Source: Euptelea pleiosperma
Lineage: Eukaryota > Streptophyta > Magnoliopsida > Ranunculales > Eupteleaceae
Direction of reading: 5' to 3'
DNA: 64,000 bases
NCBI GenBank assembly: GCA_035048495.1
Contig: CM068545.1
Span: 41,844,450-41,908,449 of the forward strand
Shown here: one piece after another, positions 1-10,042 of the stretch
Layout of the letters: every line of letters begins with the position of its first letter
Position numbering within the stretch: the first letter of the stretch is position 1
Translations under genes and position numbers: made by a program
The notes under the pieces: model-generated
The model's database searches: none
What the model was told of the DNA's origin: nothing
Seen by the model: only the letters and a program-made list of their open reading frames with translations

Positions 1-130
1 GTGCGGATCGACATCCGACACAAATCCCTATACAATATCGCATATTTTGCAGGAATTAAATTGGAAAAGATACAAATTTAGTTGGAATTAGGGTTTCCGT
101 AACCAACGACGCGGAAAAATCCTACTTTCA
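1..130 (+). repeat. 3' end of the left LTR of outer Athila-like element C
   Basis: This is the end of an LTR read in plus orientation, finishing in CTACTTTCA. It is the reverse complement of the LTR starts (TGAAAGTAGG) seen at 1198, 13159, 13696, 22471, 36769, 37612, 53490, 57216 and 58406. It includes the shared block around GGATCGACATCCGACAC. The rest of the LTR lies outside the window. The tail joins the leader directly, so about 0.85 kb that carries the primer binding site in the other copies is missing. Confidence 0.85.
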
Positions 131-993
131 CTATTCCACGGAAGCGACCCCGTGGCATGGCCCACAGGAGGTAAGTCCCTATCCTCGCCTTGAGTGCGAT
201 ACGATGTTATTGGGTGAATCATTGCCGCATGTCTATTTGTTTTCTAGCAATAATTTACTCGACTTGCGTGGCATGGCCGTTAATCAATCAACTCTAAGAG
301 AGCAGACCCTGCTCCAAATTGAAATTGGTGGGATTTCATCACCCACCTCATCATTCCATTCCAACTGATTTGATCCCAAGGCTCCATTTAATTAAAAAGA
401 ATCAAGAAGTAGAGCCAATTAGCCCGGTGTTCGAGGAAAAATCCACATAAGGCGAACCCGCTTAACATCCAATCGAAATAAGACCACGAGCGTGGGTCCC
501 TGTTGTCTAACACACCCATAAGTTCCTGCTACTCAAGTACACTGAGCTCGACGTGGCATCTTGGACTATTCGGCGGTTAGTTGCGTGTGGACTAGGAACA
601 TGCACCAACCCTAGCTTAACCCGAGGGAACACTCTTCTTATCCCCTTGACCAATCTGGTTAGTCTGGGATGTACTTAAGACAGCCATTGTGCCGCACGTC
701 TGTCTAGGCTTCGGATTGCCTTGTTGTTGACTAGAGTTATTACTAAAGGATTCGCTCTGAAGTGTGTAGCCTGGCGAGAACATCTGAGTGCAAACAGTTA
801 GTCCGGCGGTTAAAAGATAAACCAGTGGTCTGCCCACTGTCATAATCTACTCTAGCCCCAAAACTAACAAGATAATTCCTAAAATATATCCTGATTGCTT
901 AGAATAGGATTATCTGTGGTTGGTGTGCATCATTTAGGATAGTGTACCTCTCTGGCAACTTTTTGCCAAGTATAGAGCTTCCCTCCTCAGCGT
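131..993 (+). other. Untranslated leader of element C, non-coding
   Basis: The sequence matches the reverse complement of the leaders of A (about 11456-12300), B (about 20700-21610) and D (about 35057-35890). It is closely related but full of small differences. A consensus 5' splice site, GAGGTAAGT, lies at 168-176 and is kept in the other three leaders. No open frame here is shared with the other copies. The small minus-strand frame at 616-843 is chance. The gag start follows at 994. Confidence 0.8.
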
Positions 994-1197
994 ATGCCCG
1001 TTTGGACTCGTCCGAACAAACGCTTGATTCGATCTGAGAATCACGTACCTATAGTGGATCCTCTACTGAATCTTTCCCCATCTCTTTCCCCACCCACCTC
1101 CCCCAGTACTACTACCTTCGTAGTCATGGCAGTCGAACGGCCTCTTATCGAGATGTTTGCCCCTATCTCGACCAATCCGCCCACTTGCATTGTTCTC
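994..1197 (+). pseudogene. Athila-like gag, N-terminal fragment of element C
   Basis: The frame starts MPVWTRPNK and runs through a proline- and serine-rich stretch to MAVERPLIE and ISTNPPTCIVL. It is co-linear with the gag N terminus of A (11455 downward) and D (35056 downward). The frame is cut at TTCTC (1193-1197) where A inserted. It resumes at 27885-28205, where the continuation MAVQFEIRPQTIQMLP is exactly what the uninterrupted gag of A predicts. It is not functional, because gag is split by 26.7 kb of inserted DNA and later truncated. Confidence 0.85.
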
Positions 1198-3832
1198 TGA
1201 AAGTAGGTTTTTTCTGTGTCGTTGGTTACGGAAACCCTAGAATCAACAAGATTTGTAATTTATCCGAGATTTCCTGCAAAATTCAGAGATTCTAGCATAG
1301 GGATTCGTGTCGGATGTCGATCCGCATTCGGGATTAGGAAACGTGCAGTAAATAACATAAAATGATTCTAATCATGATTTTTGATTTTTTTGGAGATCGA
1401 AAAGTAACTCTAATCACTTAAATAAATAACAACAAAATTAAACTAAAAATAAATGCATAAACAACACTTTACTTTATTCATAAACTGTATGAAAAGATCC
1501 TTACAGGAATTTAATTTAAACTAAACAAAAACTAGACTAAAAAGCATTGAAGATAGAACTAGACAGAGAAATTGAGAGGGTTCTAGAGAAAGAGACAGTA
1601 AGGTATAGAAAGAGAGAGAGAGAAAATCATGAATGTCTAGAGAGAGAAAGATCAAAGAGAGAAACTAGAGAGGGAAAATAGGGAGAAAATGAGTGCAGAT
1701 GAGGGGTTCTTACCATTGATTTTACCAAGGAAGGTTTAATGGCCATGGAATGGATCTTGGGCGTTGTGGAGGATCTCCCTTACCGGTTCAAGGATGCACT
1801 AGGTAGGGATGGTCTCCCCTTCTCTTCCCTCTTCTTCTATCCTCTTCTTTCTTCATTCCATTCCCTTTTTTTTTTTTGTTTTTGATTCTTTTCGGAATTG
1901 AATGAAAGAAGAGGGCGCTAGAGAGAGGAAACCAAAACTGTTAGATGCACAACTTTAAGTTGCAGGTTTGGGCTATGAGAGGCACACCAGCAGGTGACTG
2001 TTGCTGCCGTTTGGAGATGAAGGAAGTGCTGCTGTTGGTGCACCTCGTAGTGTTAATAGAGGCGGTACAGCAAGTAGAGAAGAACCTTGCTGGTTCGGCC
2101 AGCAAGGGGAGGAGCTAATGGAGGATGGCAACGTGGTTGAGGGTGCGTTGAGAGGAGGGCGGACCTGCTGGAGTTGCAGGTCCAGCTAGCGGTTCCGGCA
2201 GCTGGCGCACAAGGGCAACAAGTTGCTGGCGTTAGGGGTGTGGTGGCTGCAAATAGCAGCGTGGTGGAGGCGTACCAGTCCGGCAGTGCTAATGGAGAGG
2301 GTGGCGGTTTAGTCAAGGGAGAGATTGGAAGGAGGAGCTTTGAGACCGCTGGTTCCTCCGCCCAACAAGAGAGAAGACGTCGGAGGCTAGATGTTGCAGG
2401 TTTCGCCGGAGTTGCGACCTGCAACTCCGGTGATCTTTTTTTCTTATTTTTTTTTCTGTTTTGACGAGAAGAGAGATGAGGACGGGATTGAGAGAAAGAG
2501 AAGGAGAGAGGGGCGGTAAGAGAATGGGTAGTGCAGGAGGCGGATCTGCAACTCAGACTTGCAGGTTTTGAAAACAGTAAGAAAGTGTTGTTCGCCGGAG
2601 TTGCAGGCTGCAACTCTGGTGATAAAGATGAAGATGAAGACGGTGAAGATTGAGAAGAGAAAAATGGAGGAAAACGGTCTAAAACCGAGGGGAAGAAGGG
2701 GCAAACGAGTTGGGGGAGAGAATGGAGCAATCAGGAGGGGGATTAGGGTTCAAACGAACCCTTCTCCTTCCTCTTATAAAGCTGCCTATTTCCTTTAATG
2801 GAAATAGGGTATTTTTGAAATAAAAAAATATATATATATATATATATATATTTTTTTAAAGTAAAAGTCTACTTTTCTTTGGGGAATGTCCCCATTTAGT
2901 GGACCCCCCATTTTTTAAAATTTAATTAAAATTATTTAGAAATTCACGGGGTCCACTAACTGGTCGGACAGCGGGTCGATGATGATGGGCCCGGCTACTG
3001 GCCCAGATGGATTGATGATGTCCATCATCTCACAAGATGATGTGATAGACAGTCTGATGGCGATCGGATGGATGGTGACTTGATTGGGACCCAGATTAGT
3101 AGATCGACAGATCTAGAGAGATCCAACGGTCCGATTGAAGATCCAACGGTCCGATAGAAGATCCAACGGTCAGAAAGCTAAGGGAGATGAGATAGAGCAG
3201 ATGAGCAGGAGTTCTGGGGTTAGGTCAGTAGATTCGAGGACCGAGAGATGAAGAGAGAGAGAGAATAAGGAGAGATGAGAGAGAAAATATCAAAAAATGG
3301 AGATAAAAGTATTGACAGAGGGTCTGGAACCCTGGTCTTCACTGTGACCATCCTCACGCTTCTCCAGTAGAGTAGACTATCATTCTTTGCTGACTCATGT
3401 GGCTTTAAACGCTTTGGTCCGTTTCTTGGTCATTGGCTCTCCTGCTCTCTTCGTTCTTTGGGCCGGCTTTTTGGTCCTCTTATTCAGCTCATATTTGGCC
3501 AATATCTTCTAGTTATAGCATGTGGGCTCTTTAAGCTTTGATAATGGGCTTTCCTGATCGATGTGGGCTCGAAAGTCTTGAGAATTGTCCCATCGGGGTT
3601 TCCTGCGACAGAAGAAGCGCGTAATGAGACTCTATCAGAATGACTACATGTCTAGACTTTCGAAAATGTGTTTAATGCATGCAAATATACCATTTCGTCC
3701 AGAAAAGTGTGTTCTACGCAACACAAGAGACTTTTACGTAGAAAAGTAGATAAATAGAATATTTTAACGTAGGAGAATGCAATAACACTAAAAGGATAAT
3801 TGCTTAAAATAAGCACTTTTGAGCGAATATCA
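1198..3832 (-). repeat. 3' LTR of element A (2635 bp)
   Basis: The LTR is bounded by TGAAAGTAGG and GCGAATATCA in plus orientation. From left to right it holds the conserved first 150 bp, a CTAGAGAGAGAAA-rich tract (1560-1700), and a low-complexity centre with GGAGTTGCAG hairpins at 2161-2183, 2406-2430 and 2595-2619. Next come a TATA-like site near 2774, an (AT)n run at about 2828-2855, three 20-bp units of GATCCAACGGTCCGAT (3120-3175), a tRNA-like block at 3317-3379, and the conserved last 230 bp. Long frames here, such as 2053-2730, are composition artefacts. Confidence 0.92.
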
Positions 3833-5365
3833 CAACCGCCAACCAGCATATTGCCAATCCTTGGCAATTAGTGCGAAATAAATGAGCTTAAAAGGGCTCT
3901 GCCCATGCTGCACACTTTTTCATATTAGCTATGGAAAAACACCGTTCGTCAAATCATTGAATGAATGCAAAAATAGTTACATGCTAGCGAAGAGTTGGAG
4001 AGTTTTGGCAAGACTACAGACTGATAATCATGACCCAGAATAGTCAGACTCTGCGTGTGTGTGTGCTCAATATTCTCATCATCCGACAGTAAAGATTTCT
4101 AGATCACCTCTAAGTTTTTATGCCTCGACCTCAATTCTCACTTGTAAACTACTTAGAATGGAATCACTCGAGAAGGGTGTTCTTCTTTTCTCTCAATTTA
4201 TATGTGAGGAGATGTTTTTAATATAAAGAGGCAAAAGATCTCACATATGTTTTATTTGAAGGAAGGGTATTTTTAACAGAAGAAGATCTCATGATTGGAA
4301 TACCACTTCACTCGGGAACGTCAGATCAAACTCTATAGCTTCCCTTTCTCCAATCTCCACATTTTATGATCGTGCTATCCTAGAATCAAGTAGGACTTTC
4401 CTGGGTTGTAATGAAGCTTAGGTCAGGTTAGAGAGATAAAGGGGTACAGGATTTCAAAGATCTTGAGAGGATATTGTCATTTTCTTGCACTTTTCCTGCG
4501 ACGTAACACCATTATCTGGTTCTTTTTCCTTTTTTCGTATTTTTCTCTTTTTCTTCATATTTCTGAGACTGCTCAATTTCTTTTCAGCTCTTTTTCATAC
4601 TTTCTTTCCATATTTTGTTTTCAGCTTGAACCACTTTCTTTTCCTTTTGATTCTTCTTCTTTACTTTTCTTTTCACGGTACACCCATATCAGTTATTCTT
4701 TTGTCCATCTCAAAATAAGGGTAGCCAGTCATGCTTCGTAGCTGGACTGGATTTTAGGTTGATGGGTTTACAAAGAAAAGGCTTTTATAGAAGGGTTCAA
4801 GGGGTTTCTAGTGAAGTATAATTCAGGTGAGTAAAAAAAATTGAATGGTTCAAAAAAAATGGCCTAAATCATTTTTTAGGGTTTGCACTATCATGTATAC
4901 TATCTTGACTGGATATAGAGAAGGTTCTGTCGTAGTAATCCAATGTTGATGTCGTTCCGAGTTTTATGATCGAAGCAAATGATAATGAGATCTCTCAACG
5001 AATATTGCAGGCATGAAGAATAGTGAGTCATCTTGTGACTCAGAATTGTTGTATAATCCTCTGAATTGATTAAGGTTCGAAAGCTCACTGGGTTAGGTCT
5101 CCACAATTATTCTCATAGGATCTCCAGAATTTCTAAACTTAGGATGACTCTGATATTGATAGTGTACAATTGTGCCGAATCTGAGTTTTTCTAAGTTTTT
5201 AAAACTGCCGTAGCCACGCTTGACTTGACTCAAAGCTAACCTTAAACAAAAATTGACATCCTCAATACTGACTTAACGAAGGTTTTCAGCTAATCAAAGT
5301 CAGGGTATTTGACACATTTTTGAAATTCTAGAAAACTTTTGGAGAATATCGGAAATCACCCCAAA

Positions 5366-5436
<71 letters not shown>

Positions 5437-5799
5437 TTTTATCAAAATGAAGACATGAGTTTTGGTAAATACCCACCCCCAACCAAAATACAGCACCGTC
5501 CTCGGTGCTCATGACCTGGACATAAAATGATGAAAAATCAATGAAGATGATGCAAAGGTTCAGGGAGGATGTTACCAAGTCGGCAGAAACTCGACAGTGT
5601 GTGATACCTGATGATCGGAAGAATGAATGTACCTGCATTTTCAAAGATATAACAGTAATAACAAATGCATGAGACTCATGTACTCTAGGAATACCGGAAT
5701 TGCCTTTCCGAAAGCGCTAAGTTTTACGTCTTCAGCCAGACATGACGGGGGTGACAAGCACCCCCAACCAAGTTGGAGCACAGGAGACTGAGTGGATCA
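3833..5799 (-). other. 3' non-coding region of element A, including the polypurine-like tract
   Basis: The G-rich tract next to the LTR reads GGTTGGCGGTTG on the minus strand (3833-3844). It is one base off the GGTTGGGGGTTG seen in B and H. An 8-bp stem, ATTGCCAA/TTGGCAAT, follows at 3850-3868. About 4490-4720 is strongly purine-rich on the coding strand. An (AT)n run lies at 5371-5428. A hairpin, GGGGGTG/CACCCCC, sits at 5747-5765, close to the integrase stop. Athila relatives often have an env-like ORF in this position; none is recognisable here. Confidence 0.8.
5371..5440. repeat. (AT)n microsatellite followed by poly-T
   Basis: About 29 AT dinucleotides are followed by 12 T. The equivalent place in B (18523-18545), D (30961-30976) and H (62951-62978) is T-rich without the AT run, so the microsatellite expanded in A only. 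Confidence 0.95.
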
Positions 5800-6903
5800 T
5801 CAGTCGACATAGACAGGATCGATGAGATCAATCTCAAAAGTCTGAATGAACGACACATCAAGTTCATGGAACTGCTTTAGACGCTGGCCATTGACCTGAA
5901 AAGAGGAGTGATCTTTGGGATCCTCAATAGTGATTGCCCCAAAGGGTGTGACTGTTGTGACTGTATAAGGACCGGTCCACCTAGATTTCAATTTCCCAGG
6001 GAAGAGATGAAGACGGGAATTATAAAGAAGGACCTTCTGTCCTAGATGGAACTCTTTCCTGAGGATGCTCTTGTCATGTATCCACTTCATTTTTGCTTTG
6101 TAATTCTTGGAGAAGTTGTAGGCATCATTTCTGAGTTCTTCTAATTCATTCATTTGTAGTTTTCTCTCCTCCCCTGCAGAGTCGAGGTCGAAGTTGAGTT
6201 TCTTAATGGCCCGCAGGGCACAATGTTCAATCTCTACCGGTAGATGACAGGGTTTCCCAAAGATGAGACGATAGGGAGACATATTGAGTGGGGTCTTGTA
6301 GGCGGTTCTGTATGCCCATAAAGCATCAGTGAGACGAGTAGACCAGTCTTTACGTGTGGTATTGACTATTTTCTCCAAGATCTACTTGATCTGACGATTA
6401 GAAACCTCCACTTGACCACTAGTCTGCGGATGATAAGCTAGGGCAACCTTGTGGGTTACCCCATACTTTTTCATTAATTTTTCGAATATCCTATTGCAGA
6501 AATGGGTGCCCCCATCACTAATGATAGCCTTAGGGGCACCGAATCGGGCGAAGATGAACTCCTTTAGGAATTTGACCACCACTTTGTGGTTATTGGTCTT
6601 GGTGGGAATGGCTTCTATCCATTTGGACACATAGTCTACCGCAAGGAGAATGTACTCAAAACCATAGGAAATGGGAAAGGGGCCCATGAAGTCGATGCCC
6701 CAAATGTCAAATATTTCATCGACCTGGATGGGAGTTAGGGGCATCATGTTCCTCTGGGAGATGCGGCCTAGATGCTGGCAATTAGGACAAGTTTTGCTGT
6801 AGATGTGGGCATCTTTAAATAATGTGGGCTAGTAGAATCCGCATTGCAAAACTTTTTCTGCAGTCTTCTTAGTGCTAAAATGACCACCACAAGGTTGGTC
6901 ATG
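5800..6903 (-). pseudogene. Integrase of element A (Athila type), two in-frame stops
   Basis: Integrase would insert the cDNA into the host genome. The zinc-binding part has a His pair in CHDQPCGGH and CPNC. The catalytic core shows Asp in GIDFMGPFP, Asp in IISDGGTHF and Glu in GQVEVSNRQ. The C-terminal part includes [22 protein letters not shown] and [13 protein letters not shown], typical of Athila and without a chromodomain. A TAG at about 6829 replaces the Trp kept in D (FYWPTLF). A TAG at about 6379 replaces the Gln kept in D (IKQILEK). Both are G:C to A:T changes. The frame otherwise continues to a natural-looking stop at 5800. No active enzyme is expected. Confidence 0.92.
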
Positions 6904-8370
6904 ACACGAGGACAAGATATTGAGTTGGTCCAACTCAGGGACACAGAGACGAATGATCTGGTCAGGACAGTATTTATACAAATAAGGGTCATCCCAAGAG
7001 TAGTACTTAACTCTTGCTAGGAATTGACTTTTGTCCTGTTTTGACCAGTGTGAAGGCATTTCTTCAGTGACAAGGTAGTTGACAATGTCAACATACCATG
7101 GATGAACGGAGATAGCGAACAGTTGTTCGTCTGGAAAGGTCTCAGGGATGGGCTGGGTGTCGAAGGATGACTCTAAAGTCAGTCTAGACAAGTGATCGGC
7201 CACTACATTCTCAGTTCCTTTCTTATCCTTAATCTCGAGGTCGAATTCCTGCAGTAAGAGAATCCATCGAATTAATCGAGGCTTGGTTTCCTCTTTCGAC
7301 ATGAGATAACGAAGGGCTGCATGATCAGTGTACACGACCACCTTAGTGGCTAAGAGGTACTGACGGAATTTATCAAGGGCGAAGACTACCGCCAGGAGTT
7401 CTTTCTCAGTGGTGGAGTAATTCATTTGGGCAGAGTTAAGAGTTTTGCTCGCATAGTAGATCACGTGTGACCTTTTGTCAACTCTCTGCCCTAGAACAGC
7501 GCCTAACGCGTAGTCAGAAGCATCGCACATTACCTCAAAAGGTAGAGTCCAGTCTGGGGGATGGATAATGGGCGTAGTAGTGAGCTCAGATTTGAGACGC
7601 TCAAATGCCTTGACACAGTCAGCATTAAAGTCGAAAGGACTATCTTTAGCCAGAAGATGGGACAGAGGTCGAGCGATTTGAGAGAAGTCCTTGATGAATC
7701 GCCTATAGAATCCTCCGTGTCCCAAAAAGGACCGGATATCACGTACGGACTTAGGAATGGGCAAGGTCGAGAAGATATCGATTTTAGCTTTGTCGACCTC
7801 AATGCCCTGATGGGAAATGACATGTCCCACAACTATGCCTTTCTTCACCATGAAGTGGCATTTCTCCCAATTGAGGACAAGTCGCTTGTCCTGACAGCGT
7901 TGAAGTACAAGCCCTAGATGGTTCAGATAGTCATCAAAGGATGACCCAAACACTGAGAAGTCGTCCATAAAGACTTCGATGAACTTTTCCACCATGTCAG
8001 AGAATATGCTCATCATACACCTTCGAAAGGTCGCGGGTGCATTGCAGAGGCCAAAGGGCATGCGCTTGTAGGCAAAAGTGCCAAAGGGACAGGTGAAAGT
8101 TGTCTTCTCGTGATCCTCAGGGGCGATGGGTATTTGATTATACCCTGAGTAACCATCGAGGAAGCAGTAATAGGAGTGACCTGCTAGTCTCTCCAACATT
8201 TGGTCTATGAAGGGTAAAGGAAAGTGGTCCTTCCTAGTATTGGTGTTGAGTCGTTGGTAATCGATGCAGACTCTCCACCCTTTCTTCAGGCGCTGGGTGA
8301 CCATTTCCTTGTTCTCATTTTCCACAACTGTGAATCCTGCCTTTTTAGGGACGACATGAATAGGACTCAC
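6904..8370 (-). pseudogene. Reverse transcriptase and RNase H of element A
   Basis: This is the polymerase part of the polyprotein, which copies element RNA into DNA and removes the RNA strand. Numbering from the Met at 8370, RT motifs include the Asp in [10 protein letters not shown] (72), [12 protein letters not shown] (104-115) and the Asp pair of FMDDFSVFG (136-137). RNase H shows Asp in CDASDYALG (283), Glu in TEKELLAV, Asp in [11 protein letters not shown] (349) and Asp in ADHLSRL (392). These residues are present and the frame is open. However, the N-terminal RT segment that normally precedes SDSKWVSP is missing and the frame shifts between 8370 and 8378, so RT is cut off from protease and gag. 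Confidence 0.92.
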
Positions 8371-8377
8371 CCATTTG

Positions 8378-10042
8378 CTATCGGAGATAGATGTGATGTT
8401 GGCACACCGAGGGGTCTATGCCACGAATATCATCTATAGTCCAACCTATCGCAGATTTGTGCTCGTTGAGCAGCTCGAGAAGTTTCTTACATTCACTCGC
8501 AGACAAAGCGGAAGCAATAATGACAGGGTAGGTTTCCTTAGGACCAAGATAGGCATAGGAAAGATCTGTTGGAAGCGGCTTGAGCTCCAATGTTGGAGCA
8601 GATGGAGTTGAAGTAGGTGTCACAGAAGACACGGATTGAAGATGTTTGACTTTAGTAGTAAAAGGAAGGATGGGTTCTCTGTCCATGGTTATCAGAGGCT
8701 CGAACTCGATGAGTGGAGCGGGGATCTCTAGTAGTGGAGCGGTCTCCAAAAGATCATTGAGATCAGAAATAGCTGACTCTGTTGCAAAGTCAGCTCCAAA
8801 GTGTTCTAGACACTGCTTAAGAATATCTTCGGTGGAGTCCGGGATTAGACTCTCAACGGCACACATTTCATCGGTCACTTCGCGATCGGCATCTTGTTGC
8901 ATTAAACGAAAGATGTTGACCTCAGCTTTGAGGTTACCGAAAGCAATGGACATGTTTCCGTCCCGGCACCCGATGTGTGCGTTCGTGGTGGCAAGGAATG
9001 GACGGCCTAAGATGACCGGAATGCGGTTATCCTGACACGGCTCGGTGTCGAGAATGATAAAGTCCACAGGATAATAAAAGTCAGCGACTTTTACTAGGAC
9101 ATCTTCAATGATTCCTCTTGGAATCTTGATGGACTGATCAGCCAATTTCAGGGTGACATTGGTAGGCTTCATATCTTTCAGTCCTAACTGCTGATATACC
9201 GAGAATGGTACGAGGTTGACGCTAGCCCCTAAATCTAGCAAGGCAGTGCAGCTAAAGTTGTCTCCAATTTCACATTGGACAGTTGGGCTACCTGGATCCT
9301 TGTGTTTGATCACACTGTTGCGTTGAATGAACGCGGTAGCTTTTTCGGCCAAGAAGCCAGCTTTGGGTACATGCGTACGCCGCTTAACTGTGCACAAGTC
9401 CTTGAGGAATTTGGCATAGGAGGGGATTTGCTTGATAGCAGAAAGGAATGGGATATTGATCTGGACATCTTTAAAGACGTCTAAGATCTCTGAGAATTGC
9501 TGATCCCGCTTATCTTGGACAAGTCTGTCCGGGAAGGGAGGCTTTACTCGACAAATGGATTTGTCTTTAGCCTTAGATTTCTGCACAGGGATATCTGATG
9601 TTGGCGCAGAGGGAAAAGAAGCAGAGGTAGGATTGGTACTAGTTTCCTCTGTACGAGTGATGGGTGCTGGAGATGGCACCGGCAGTGGTTTGATTCCCAT
9701 GTCCACAGTTTTTCCAGATCGTAGGGTGGTTACAGCTTGCACCTCCCCTTGATAGTTCTCATTCTGGCTTTGAGATTGGGATCCGATCTCATATACTGCC
9801 CCTTTGGCATTTCCTTTAGGGTTGGCAATGGGTTGGCTAGGAAAGATCTCCTTAGCTTTCTCAGCTTCTAAGTTACCTAGACGTTGCTCTAGACGAAGCA
9901 TGGATTGCTGTTGGTGTTGCTCTAGGCGTTGCATAGATTGAGTAATGAGTTGAGCTAGAAGGTCCTCAATACTAGGTTTAGAGACCGACTGTTGGGGGGT
10001 AGCTAATGGGAGCTGAGGCACCAATTCGCGACTCGAGCTCAT
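8378..10042 (-). pseudogene. Gag C-terminal linker and aspartic protease of element A
   Basis: The open frame of 554 codons starts with a glutamine-rich, probably coiled-coil stretch (residues 25-65). Next are a proline-rich linker (about 115-155) and the gag/protease boundary block FPDRLVQDKRDQQF and INIPFLSAIKQIPSYAKF. The retropepsin-like domain has its active-site motif ALLDLGAS (267-274) and a downstream IPVILGRPFLA (341-351). DLGAS in place of DTGA/DSGA is usual for the Athila and Tat branches. After the protease an acidic linker runs to SVCQHHI, where a deletion and frameshift break the path into RT. The frame is open but separated from gag upstream by stops, so it is scored as part of a dead polyprotein. 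Confidence 0.9.

Noticed and set aside
2053..2730. 225-codon minus-strand frame in LTR A, similar at 26087-26767
   Set aside because: Low-complexity composition, frame differences between the two LTR copies and no domain; not a gene.
3317..3379. Functional tRNA gene
   Set aside because: Only T-arm-like and degraded A-box-like parts are recognisable and no full cloverleaf; even the best copy at 54915-54980 lacks a clear acceptor stem.
3833..5799. Possible env-like third ORF of an Athila element
   Set aside because: The position is right, but no sense-strand frame of useful length, signal peptide or membrane anchor is present in A, B, D or H.
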